Source of the DNA: DASRDU01 sp035652435
GTDB lineage: Bacteria > Acidobacteriota > Blastocatellia > RBC074
Reading direction: 5' to 3'
NCBI GenBank assembly: GCA_035652435.1
Contig: DASRDU010000077.1
Coordinates: forward strand, 1 to 64,000
Length of the DNA: 64,000 nucleotides
A model generated the notes under the pieces. The model had not been told where the DNA came from, did no database searches, and was given only the letters and a program-made list of their open reading frames with translations. This document shows, piece after piece, positions 18,823-26,691 of the stretch. A program made the translations under genes and the position numbers. Position 1 is the stretch's first letter, and every line of letters begins with the position of its first letter.

Positions 18823-19728
18823 ATGATGAAACACCTGCCGTGGGTTTTCTTTCTCTTTGCGCTGCCTTTCACGCAATCCGGCTGTGGCGGACAGGCGGGC
18901 GATTCCTCTGTCGCTCAGGCGGCAGATCAGCAACGCCCGCGAGTTGCCGGCGAAAACAATCAGCTGAAGTCGCAGGCGAAAACACCCGCCCCAGGGATGG
19001 CAGGCTTTGCGCCGGGTCGAGTGATTCACGTGCTGGTCGCGCTCTGCGATAACGAGCATCAGGGCATCGTGCCCGTCCCGGCGAAACTCGGGAACGGCGA
19101 AGAGCTGGCGGGCAATCTCTATTGGGGCGCGGGATTCGGCGTCAGGACTTTTTTTACGAAAAGCGCCGAATGGAGACTGGTGCGGCGCGGAGCCGCCCCG
19201 GACCCGGCGGTTCTCGAAAGGTGCGTCTTCAGGCATCGCAATAAAGACGCCTGGCTCGTGGCCGACGCTTACCGCGGCAGGGAGATCAGACAGACCATCA
19301 GCGATTTTTTTGCTTACGTCGCGGGGGCGAAGGATCGGATGCTCGAATTTGAAATGGATTCCAGACCCGTCAGGCTCGCTGCCGGCGGACGCGCTGATCT
19401 GATCACATACCTGGGGCACGACGGGCTGATGGATTTCAGACTCGATAATTATCCGAAGAAACTCGACGACAAATCGCGCGACGCGATCATGCTCTGCTGC
19501 CTGAGCAGACGCTATTTTTCCGAACCGCTCAAACCGACCGGGGCAAATCCGTTGCTCTGGACAAACGGGCTGATGGCCCCCGAAGCTTACATCCTGAAAA
19601 CCGCCATTGACGGCTGGCTGGCCGGCGAGGGCGGCGAACGGATCAGGGAACGCGCCGCCACGAGTTACAATACATATCAGAAGTGCGGACTGAGGGCCGC
19701 ACGCAATCTGTTCTCAACAGGCTGGTAA
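18823..19728 (+). CDS. Probable lipoprotein of unknown function
   Basis: A 301-residue protein; the ATG at 18823 follows AGAGGA. A hydrophobic signal (WVFFLFALPFTQ) ends at SGC, a plausible lipobox, so it is probably lipid-anchored at Cys21. Next comes a short linker, then a folded part starting GRVIHVLVALCDNEHQGIVP, with GNLYWGAGFGVRTFF and a later DLITYLGHDGLMDF. The GHDGLMD segment suggests a caspase- or alpha/beta-type core, but I cannot name the family. It lies between the DUF1015 gene and serA (gaps 27 and 18 nt), so it is probably co-transcribed with the serine genes. Confidence 0.65.
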   Translation: MMKHLPWVFFLFALPFTQSGCGGQAGDSSVAQAADQQRPRVAGENNQLKSQAKTPAPGMAGFAPGRVIHVLVALCDNEHQGIVPVPAKLGNGEELAGNLYWGAGFGVRTFFTKSAEWRLVRRGAAPDPAVLERCVFRHRNKDAWLVADAYRGREIRQTISDFFAYVAGAKDRMLEFEMDSRPVRLAAGGRADLITYLGHDGLMDFRLDNYPKKLDDKSRDAIMLCCLSRRYFSEPLKPTGANPLLWTNGLMAPEAYILKTAIDGWLAGEGGERIRERAATSYNTYQKCGLRAARNLFSTGW

Positions 19729-19746
19729 TTCTCCCCATCAACTAAT

Positions 19747-20952
19747 ATGAAAATACTGATCGCTGACAAATTTGAAGAGAGTGGAATCAACGGGCTGCAG
19801 GAACTCGGCTGCGAACTCGTCTACGATCCCGCCGCGAAGGGTGAAACGCTCGTCGCCGCGATCCGCGATTCGCAGGCCGACGTGCTGGTCGTCCGCTCGA
19901 CCGAGGTGAATGAAGCCATACTCGACGCCGGGCGCCTGAGCCTGATCGTGCGGGCCGGCGCGGGCTTCAACACGATTGACGTCAAGGCGGCTTCGGCGCG
20001 CGGGATCTATGTGTCCAACTGTCCGGGCAGGAACGCGGTGGCGGTGGCGGAACTCGCCTTCGGCCTGATTTGCGCGCTCGACCGCCGCGTCGTTGACAGC
20101 ACCGCCGATCTGCGCGCGGGCAAATGGGACAAGCAGGAATACGGCAAGGCGCGCGGGCTCTACGGCGCGACGCTCGGTCTGATCGGCCTCGGGCAGATCG
20201 GGCGCGAGATGATCCCGCGGGCCAGGGCTTTCGGGATGAACGTCATCGGCTGGAGCCGCCGCCTCACGCCCGACAGCGCCGCCGAAACGGGCATCGCCTA
20301 CCGCCAGACGATACAGGAAGTCGCCAACGACTGCGACATCATCAGCATCCACCTGGCGCTGACGCCCGAGACGCGCGGGGTGATCGGCAAGGATTTTTTT
20401 GACGTGGCCCGTGACGGCGCGTACTTCATCAACACCTCACGCGCCGAGGTGGTGAATCAGGAGGCGCTCGTCGAAGCGATCACGAACAAACACCTGCGCG
20501 TCGGGCTGGACGTCTTTGCCGCGGAGCCCGCCGGGGCGACGGGTGATTTCGCCGACGAGATCATCAAACTGCCCGGCGTGATCGGCACGCACCACATCGG
20601 CGCTTCGACCGCGCAGGCGCAGGAGGCGATTGCGGCCGAGACGGTGCGGATCATCCGGCAGTTCAAGGAGACCGGCAAAGTCCTGAACGTCGTCAACCTG
20701 TCGGACCGCACGCCCGCCACGCACCTGCTCGTCGTTCGTCACCGCGACCGCCCCGGCGTGCTGGCCCACGTCTTCAACGAACTCCGGAAGGCCAGCAACA
20801 ACGTCCAGGAGATGGAGAACGTGGTCTTTGCGGGCGCGGAGGCCGCGATTGCCCGGATCAGCCTCGATTACCCACTCAGCAAAGAGACGCTCGAACGCAT
20901 CCGCGCCGGCAACAGCGATATTATTGAGCTTAATCTGTTCAGGCTGAGTTGA
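19747..20952 (+). CDS. serA: D-3-phosphoglycerate dehydrogenase (ACT-domain form)
   Basis: First step of serine synthesis: 3-phosphoglycerate to 3-phosphohydroxypyruvate with NAD+, in the cytoplasm. It has 401 residues. Seen: substrate-side VVRSTEVNEAIL and VRAGAGFNTIDV, Rossmann GLGQIG at 147-152, FINTSRAEVVNQ with the catalytic Arg, DVFAAEPAG with the Glu, and GTHHIGASTAQAQ with the His. The C-terminal 75 residues (LLVVRHRDRPGVLAHVFNEL onward) form an ACT domain, the likely serine feedback site. The intervening ASB domain of long SerA forms is absent. serC follows 160 nt later. Confidence 0.93.
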   Translation: MKILIADKFEESGINGLQELGCELVYDPAAKGETLVAAIRDSQADVLVVRSTEVNEAILDAGRLSLIVRAGAGFNTIDVKAASARGIYVSNCPGRNAVAVAELAFGLICALDRRVVDSTADLRAGKWDKQEYGKARGLYGATLGLIGLGQIGREMIPRARAFGMNVIGWSRRLTPDSAAETGIAYRQTIQEVANDCDIISIHLALTPETRGVIGKDFFDVARDGAYFINTSRAEVVNQEALVEAITNKHLRVGLDVFAAEPAGATGDFADEIIKLPGVIGTHHIGASTAQAQEAIAAETVRIIRQFKETGKVLNVVNLSDRTPATHLLVVRHRDRPGVLAHVFNELRKASNNVQEMENVVFAGAEAAIARISLDYPLSKETLERIRAGNSDIIELNLFRLS

Positions 20953-20960
20953 CGTATGAA

Positions 20961-21050
20961 TGTACGGGGAGCCGCTGGCTCCCCGGTGATCCCGCTGCTC
21001 ATGGATTCAGCTTTTATTCAGTACACCGGGGAGCTGCCAGCTCCCCGTAC
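20961..21050. repeat. Palindromic intergenic repeat, copy 1 (GGGGAGCTGCCAGCTCCCC type)
   Basis: TGTACGGGGAGCCGCTGGCT at the left and its near complement at the right (21023-21050) form the arms; each arm is itself a small palindrome built on GGGGAGC/GCTCCCC. It lies between serA and serC. A related copy is at 34979-35077, upstream of pyrG. Confidence 0.75.
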
Positions 21051-21112
21051 AACAGATTAATAACCACGCCGCAAACCGGAAAGTTTGCCGCCACATTTTT
21101 TCAGGAGAAACG

Positions 21113-22204
21113 ATGACCGAACGTGTTTTCAATTTCAGCGCCGGCCCTGCCGTGCTGCCTGAGCCCGTCCTCAAACAGGCCCAGCGCGACCTGTTCGCCC
21201 TGCCCGGCGTCGGGATGTCAGTGCTTGAGATCAGCCACCGCTCGGCGACCTTCGAGCAGATCATCAAAGAGGCCGAAGAGGATTTGCGCCGCCTGCTCGA
21301 TATTCCGGCCGGTTACAAAGTCCTCTTCTTACAGGGCGGCGCGAGCCTGCAATTTTCCATGGCCCCGATGAACCTGCTGCCGAAAGACCGGAGCGCCGAT
21401 TACATCATCACCGGCAGCTGGGGTCAGGGCGCGATCAAGGAGGCGAAGAAGCTCGGCACCGTGCGCGAGGCCGGCTCGACCGCCGACAGCAATTTCTCGC
21501 GCCTGCCCGCGCAGGAGGAACTCAAACTCGACCCGCACGCGGCCTACGTCCATTTCACTTCGAACGAGACGATCTTCGGCGTCGAGTACAGGACCGAGCC
21601 CGAAGTCGGCGACGTGCCGCTCGTCTGCGACGCCTCGTCGGATTTCATCAGCCGGCCGATTGACGTGTCGAAGTACGGTTTGATTTACGCCGGGGCGCAG
21701 AAGAACGCCGGGCCCGCGGGCGCGACCATCGTGATCATCCGCGAAGACCTGCTCGACCGCGTGCCCGACGGATTACCCGCCATGCTTGATTACAAGAACC
21801 TGGTCAAAGGCGCGTCAATGTACAACACGCCGCCGTGCTTCGCGATCTACATTTGCGGCCTCGTCTTCAAGTGGGCGCTCAGCGAGGTCGGCGGGCTCGG
21901 GAAGATTCACGAGAGGAACAAGGAGAAGGCGAAGATTCTTTACGACGCGATTGACGCCTCGGGCGGCTATTACCGCGGCCACTCGGTGCCCGAAGACCGC
22001 AGCCTCATGAACGTCACGTTCCGCCTGCCGAGCGAAGAGCTTGAGAAGAAGTTCGCGAAGGAAGCGACCGCGGCGGGCCTCGACGGGCTCAAGGGGCACC
22101 GCTCGGTCGGCGGGATGCGCGCCTCGATCTACAACGCCTTCCCGCGCGAGGGCGTGGTCAGGCTGGTCGAGTTTATGAAGGAGTTTCAGCAGAAGAATGG
22201 TTGA
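21113..22204 (+). CDS. serC: Phosphoserine aminotransferase
   Basis: Second step of serine synthesis, also used in pyridoxal phosphate synthesis: glutamate-dependent transamination of 3-phosphohydroxypyruvate. It has 363 residues, the usual SerC length. Seen: VFNFSAGPAVLPEPVLKQAQ at the N-terminus, GMSVLEISHRSATF, LQGGASLQFSM (phosphate site), and YAGAQKNAGPAG with PLP-lysine 197. FPREGVVRLVEFMKEF ends the protein. AGGAGA precedes the ATG. It follows serA and is closed by the hairpin at 22209-22245. Confidence 0.95.
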   Translation: MTERVFNFSAGPAVLPEPVLKQAQRDLFALPGVGMSVLEISHRSATFEQIIKEAEEDLRRLLDIPAGYKVLFLQGGASLQFSMAPMNLLPKDRSADYIITGSWGQGAIKEAKKLGTVREAGSTADSNFSRLPAQEELKLDPHAAYVHFTSNETIFGVEYRTEPEVGDVPLVCDASSDFISRPIDVSKYGLIYAGAQKNAGPAGATIVIIREDLLDRVPDGLPAMLDYKNLVKGASMYNTPPCFAIYICGLVFKWALSEVGGLGKIHERNKEKAKILYDAIDASGGYYRGHSVPEDRSLMNVTFRLPSEELEKKFAKEATAAGLDGLKGHRSVGGMRASIYNAFPREGVVRLVEFMKEFQQKNG

Positions 22205-22208
22205 CCCA

Positions 22209-22245
22209 ATTCGCGCCGGAGGCGCTTACTGTCTCCGGCGCGAAT
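22209..22245. terminator. Hairpin between convergent serC and the 22293 gene
   Basis: ATTCGCGCCGGA (22209-22220) pairs with TCCGGCGCGAAT (22234-22245), loop 13 nt, starting 4 nt after the serC stop. It lies between convergent genes and could terminate from either side; no long T tract follows. Confidence 0.6.
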
Positions 22246-22292
22246 CATTCCTCCTGCTTCGACCGGGCGGCTGAGATGAAGTCAGTCCGCGT

Positions 22293-22859
22293 CTACCGCT
22301 GGCCGACACGTTGCCATTTATCAGTCAGCCATTCCAGCAGTTCGTGACACTTGAGCCTCTTATCCACAGGAACTTCGATTACCTTCAGGCCATTCGCCAC
22401 GGCATTCTTCTCCATTTCGTAAAATTCCATAGGATTCAGCTCGTGCTGGATGATTTTCACCGGGAACTCCCCGCTTCGCGGCAGACTCGCAGAATCCCAG
22501 ACAAACAAGACCAGCGTGTCGTTCTCAAACTTGTAATAGATTTTCCCTGAACCCGAGTCCGAACTCCGAAATACATAGTCAGTCTTTTCATTATTCGGCA
22601 GATTACATAACTTTCTGTCTGGAGAGATGACTATCACATCCGAGTTCCCCAGAATTCCCCAGACCACTCGCTTGAAGTAGATCTCCCGGCCGTCGAGTAT
22701 TTTCAGGCTGACCAAGCCGTATTCCGGTGAATAATCGGGAAACAGCGCGCCAAGGATCAGAAAAGGAGTGATCAGCAAAAGAACGATGACGAAAAAGATC
22801 TTCCATACCAGCGGAATGCCCTTGAACCTTCGGATCATAGTTTGAGCGCTCAATTTCAT
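22293..22859 (-). CDS. Unknown single-pass membrane protein coupled to miaA
   Basis: No family recognised. It has 188 residues: a short cytoplasmic N-terminus, one strong TM helix (about 17-41, LVWKIFFVIVLLLITPFLIL), and a soluble outer domain with beta-like stretches (GLVSLKILDGREIYFKRVVW, FENDTLVLFVWD) and a charged C-terminus. Base composition is less GC-rich than its neighbours, which hints at a later arrival. The ATG overlaps the miaA stop by 4 nt (ATGA), making it the last gene of the six-gene chain that begins with the MoxR ATPase. Confidence 0.65.
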   Translation of the reverse strand: MKLSAQTMIRRFKGIPLVWKIFFVIVLLLITPFLILGALFPDYSPEYGLVSLKILDGREIYFKRVVWGILGNSDVIVISPDRKLCNLPNNEKTDYVFRSSDSGSGKIYYKFENDTLVLFVWDSASLPRSGEFPVKIIQHELNPMEFYEMEKNAVANGLKVIEVPVDKRLKCHELLEWLTDKWQRVGQR

Positions 22860-23839
22860 CCGAGTTCCCCCCTGTTACCCACCTGAAGTTGCTTCACAAT
22901 CAATTCCGCCTCTTCAATCACCTTCTCTTCAAACCCGAACCCCTCCAGCCAGAAAGTATTCCGCTGCGCCCGCCACCATGTCCACTGCCTCTTCGCGTAA
23001 TGCCGCGTGTCGAGTTTCATCTGCTCAATCGCCGATTCGAGCGTCCGCCGGCCCAGCAGGCACTCGACCACCCGCTTGTAGCCGTGCGCGTTGAATGCTT
23101 TCGCGGTCGGTGGGACTCCGTCCGTTATCAGTCTCTCGACCTCTTCGACCAGTCCGCGCTCGGCCATCAGGTCGGCGCGGCGGTTGATGCGCTCGTACAG
23201 CTCTTCGCGCGGCGGGTTGAGGACGAGGTAATATATCCGCCCCGCGTATTCGGTCGGCTCAACCCTGCTCTGCCGCTGCCAGTGCGAAAGCGGACGGCCG
23301 GATGAGAAGTAAACTTCGAGCGCGCGCGTCACCCGCGACCAGTCCTTTGGCGCATATCGCGCAGCCGTCTCCGGGTCAACCCGTGCGAGCATCCGGTGCA
23401 GATGCTCAGGCCCGCGCCGTTCAATCAGGCTTTGCAGGCGTGGCCGCAGTGATTCGTCAATTTCCGGCGCGTCAAAAAACCTCGTCGCGAGCGCGCGCAG
23501 GTAGAACCCCGTGCCGCCGACCAGAATCGCGAGTTTGCCGCGCGACTCGATGTCCGTGATCATTTCCCTTGCCCGTGCGGCCCACTCGACGGCGGTGAAG
23601 TTATCGGTCGGCTCGACAATATCAATCAGGTGATGCGGGATGCCGCGCTGCTCTGCGGGCGGGACTTTGGCCGTGGCGACGTAAATGCCGCGGTAGCATT
23701 GCACCGAATCACAGTTGATGATTTCGCCGCCGAAGCGTTCGGCAAGGGCAATGCCCAGATCGCTCTTGCCCGATGCGGTCGGGCCGACGACGGCAACCAG
23801 CGGCTGCTTATTTTCGGAAGTTGAATTAGCCACAGACAT
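22856..23839 (-). CDS. miaA: tRNA dimethylallyltransferase
   Basis: Adds the dimethylallyl group to N6 of A37 in tRNAs that read UNN codons. It has 327 residues, close to the usual length. Seen: the P-loop VVGPTASGKSDLGIALAERF, INCDSVQCYRGIYVATAKV (the DSxQ substrate Asp), HHLIDIVEPTDNFTAVEW, LVGGTGFYLRAL, and the C-terminal YAKRQWTWWRAQRNTFWLEG. ATG at 23839 overlaps the stop of the upstream bpX6-like gene by one base (TGATG); a TTG one codon earlier is also possible. In many bacteria miaA is near hfq or mutL; here it is tied to a predicted conflict operon, which is unusual. Confidence 0.95.
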   Translation of the reverse strand: MSVANSTSENKQPLVAVVGPTASGKSDLGIALAERFGGEIINCDSVQCYRGIYVATAKVPPAEQRGIPHHLIDIVEPTDNFTAVEWAARAREMITDIESRGKLAILVGGTGFYLRALATRFFDAPEIDESLRPRLQSLIERRGPEHLHRMLARVDPETAARYAPKDWSRVTRALEVYFSSGRPLSHWQRQSRVEPTEYAGRIYYLVLNPPREELYERINRRADLMAERGLVEEVERLITDGVPPTAKAFNAHGYKRVVECLLGRRTLESAIEQMKLDTRHYAKRQWTWWRAQRNTFWLEGFGFEEKVIEEAELIVKQLQVGNRGELG

Positions 23840-26691
23840 CAAAGGCGCAGATTGCGCAGCAACTGCCCGTCACTGAGTTGCAGAACGAGAATACGCCCGC
23901 GATCATCGGCCATCGTCAGGGTTTCGGATTGCGGGCGCAGGCAGACATTCTGTGACCCTGAGAGGTTGATCACAGCCTTCTCTTTCCCGGTACTCGTCTC
24001 AATCAGCAACACGCGCGTCCCGGCAGCGTCAGTCACCGTCGCTGCGATCCAGTTGCCACAGATGGCCGGGGCGCCCATCGTTTCTCCTTCGCCGCCGACA
24101 AGAAGTTCGCGACCATTGGTTCTGTCAGCATAAAAACGGAGCCGCCAGCCGTGATCTTCCCCTATCCCCGCGATCTGAGCCACCTCTGTCCTGATGAAAG
24201 TGGCTGGATGGACGGCCTCAATGACTTTTCCTTCTGGTGAAATCATCAAATGCCAGCCCATCATCAGGCAGTCTTTCGGGAATTCGTGGTTGAGTCGTTC
24301 GCGTCCACGCAAAGTCAGCGACGGCAGTTCATAATCCCACGCTTCAGTGTCAACCGCGAAAGCTTCAGTGGTGAGAAAACGGCAACGAGACGACGAGCGC
24401 GCAACTGCGTAAACCTGCCCTTCCACAGCCGGAACGCGCCAGAGCGCGTCAAATCGCTTTGCCGTCACATCAATCGCATAAAAGTCTCCGTTCCACCCTT
24501 CTCCGCCCGCACCAATGAACCAGGCTGAACCATCATAATCAGCTGCGAACGCATCAATGCGAGCCTCGCACCAGTCTTCTGAGCTTCGTGCGAGAAGATT
24601 TAGCCGCGCCAGCCGCCACACTTCGCCGCGCCGTGCCATCACAATCGCACGATCACCGTGATCGGAGATCACCAGCCGGTGCGCCGGCTGATCAAAATGG
24701 GTGATCGTCCGCCCGTCGCGCGCGAGCAGTTTCACGCCAGCTTCGCCAAAGGCTGCGACCAGACGACCGCTCGGTAATAACGCGATATCATTGACGGGCA
24801 GCGTGCCTGCGTCGGAGGCGGCAATTTCAATTCGCATAGGTTCGGCACGCGATGACAGACTTTCGCTGGTGATTTTGGGCAACGACGGAATGTCAGCACG
24901 CAATGCGCCGTCGCCCGCGAAAAGCACAAGCTGGCTGAACTGCGACTGATTCATCGCGGTGTGCCCCCGTCCGGCGTCGCGCAGGATCGCGCGCGCAGTC
25001 GCTCTGGCCATCGTCTGAGCCTGCGGCGACTGCTCCCCGCGCACGAGCGTCTCGGCAAAGGCGGCGCGTGCGGGCACGACTTCACAGCTTTCATCTTCGA
25101 GCAATTCACCCACGCGCCCACGGACTTCAGCAAACGCTTCGGGGAATTCAGTCAGCTTACGCGCGAGCATCCTTCCAGCAACCGCGCCTCCGTTTTCAAT
25201 CGCGCGATCCATCCACGTTACGGCCAGCCGGTGCGCTTCGGCTACAGGCCACGCGACTTCGACCGCCGCGGCGTAATCGCCGGCTTCGGCGAGCGTGCCT
25301 GCCCACAACAGGCGCAGCACTTCCGCCTGCTTCGGGTCGCTTTTTTCCAGCCTCACGACGGCGTCCGCGAACGCCCCAGTGCGGCGCGCCATCAGCACGG
25401 CGCGCTTCCGATCACCGGCGACGAACCACTGCCGGATGACGAGGCCCGGCGGCAGTTCGCGCGCCTCGGCGATCTCCGCGGCCAGCCGCAGCCGGCCGTG
25501 GCGTTCGAGAAACGCGATGGCCTCGTGATTTTCATGGAGCAGTTCGAGCAGCACGAAGGCGGCCTCTTCGATCCGCCCCTGCGCGGCCAGTCGCTCGAAC
25601 GAGGCGCGATAGAGCTGCCGCAGATGAGCGAGCAGATCGCCGCCCATGCCGATTGACGACCTGGCGGGAGTTCCGGCAGGCGAAATACTCAGACTGGCGC
25701 GCGGCGTCGGCACACTCAGCGCAAGCGACTTCAGCGCGGATTCGGCTTCGCCCCCGAGCGGGATCGCATACTTGAGCGCCTCGGTCAGGTCGCCGCGCTC
25801 GAACAGCTCCATCATCCGCCCGATGTATTCTGCCTGCCGCCGCCCGATGAAACCCGCGAGCCGCGTCGTGATAAGCATGCGCGCGAACAACTGCCTCGCG
25901 CGAGCTGAGAACCGGTGCAGCAATGATGGCCGTGCCGGCAGCGGTAAACCGGCTGGTCGCCCTGACATCCCGCCGGCATTGCCCGATCCCGGCTGCCCTG
26001 TTCGGGCAAAGAAGCTTTTCAAAACTGAAGCGAAAGCCGCCGCCCCTGACTTCAACCTATTGAGCAATCCGGCCCCTTCACCCGCCGAGGCCCGACCACC
26101 TGCGCCGGACTTTGCCTTCGCCCTGCCGACCAGCGCGTTCAGCACTTCGGCCATTTCTGCGGCGGCGGGCGGCACGCCTTCCATCCGGTCGCGGGCGTTG
26201 AATGCCTGTGGCTCGACAACGATGCGGGGCTGTTCAGGCTGGCGGCCCAGCGATTCGGGTTTGACCGTGATAAAGCCGTCAACGGCGAGCCACTGCTCGG
26301 GCGCTTCAAGCTGCGTGTGAGAGAGCGGCTCGACCACTGCGCGACCGCCGCGAATCAGCACGACCGAATCAGGCGCGGGGTCGAGCGCCTTCAATTCGTC
26401 TGCGGCGAGCGGCGCGGCGAGCAATGCTTTGCCCGCGGCGACCAGCGGCACGCCCGGCGAATGCGCACACGCGATTCTTTGCGGCGAGGGCCATAGCACA
26501 CACAATCCGCCGGCGACGCGGAAGACCTGCATGCCGGGCTGCCAGAGCGCCAGAATCCTGCGCCGCGCTTCGGCCAGGCCGACCAGTTCAACGTCAAGCC
26601 AGAAACCCGAAGCCTCAACGAAACCGCGGTGCGCGAGCGCGCGTGGCCGCTTCAGGTTTTCCGTCCGGATTTTCACGCCGACTGATTTCAT
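23839..26691 (-). CDS. bpX6-like plus beta-propeller protein of a MoxR-vWA-beta-propeller system
   Basis: A 950-residue protein. The first 130 residues (HRGFVEASGFWLDVELVGLA, then LWQPGMQVFRVAGGL and GVPLVAAGKALLAAPLAADE) match what I recall of the bpX6 domain. A low-complexity linker follows, then RRQAEYIGRMMELFERGDLT and EALKYAIPLGGEAESALK. Next is an alpha-helical region (about 350-590) of Ala/Arg-rich repeats, and a C-terminal beta-propeller (about 600-950) with blades such as LPVNDIALLPSGRLVAAFGE and AWFIGAGGEGW. There is no signal peptide. Role: probably a sensor or scaffold for the MoxR ATPase. Domain names come from memory of the family descriptions and need a profile search. Confidence 0.72.
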   Translation of the reverse strand: MKSVGVKIRTENLKRPRALAHRGFVEASGFWLDVELVGLAEARRRILALWQPGMQVFRVAGGLCVLWPSPQRIACAHSPGVPLVAAGKALLAAPLAADELKALDPAPDSVVLIRGGRAVVEPLSHTQLEAPEQWLAVDGFITVKPESLGRQPEQPRIVVEPQAFNARDRMEGVPPAAAEMAEVLNALVGRAKAKSGAGGRASAGEGAGLLNRLKSGAAAFASVLKSFFARTGQPGSGNAGGMSGRPAGLPLPARPSLLHRFSARARQLFARMLITTRLAGFIGRRQAEYIGRMMELFERGDLTEALKYAIPLGGEAESALKSLALSVPTPRASLSISPAGTPARSSIGMGGDLLAHLRQLYRASFERLAAQGRIEEAAFVLLELLHENHEAIAFLERHGRLRLAAEIAEARELPPGLVIRQWFVAGDRKRAVLMARRTGAFADAVVRLEKSDPKQAEVLRLLWAGTLAEAGDYAAAVEVAWPVAEAHRLAVTWMDRAIENGGAVAGRMLARKLTEFPEAFAEVRGRVGELLEDESCEVVPARAAFAETLVRGEQSPQAQTMARATARAILRDAGRGHTAMNQSQFSQLVLFAGDGALRADIPSLPKITSESLSSRAEPMRIEIAASDAGTLPVNDIALLPSGRLVAAFGEAGVKLLARDGRTITHFDQPAHRLVISDHGDRAIVMARRGEVWRLARLNLLARSSEDWCEARIDAFAADYDGSAWFIGAGGEGWNGDFYAIDVTAKRFDALWRVPAVEGQVYAVARSSSRCRFLTTEAFAVDTEAWDYELPSLTLRGRERLNHEFPKDCLMMGWHLMISPEGKVIEAVHPATFIRTEVAQIAGIGEDHGWRLRFYADRTNGRELLVGGEGETMGAPAICGNWIAATVTDAAGTRVLLIETSTGKEKAVINLSGSQNVCLRPQSETLTMADDRGRILVLQLSDGQLLRNLRL

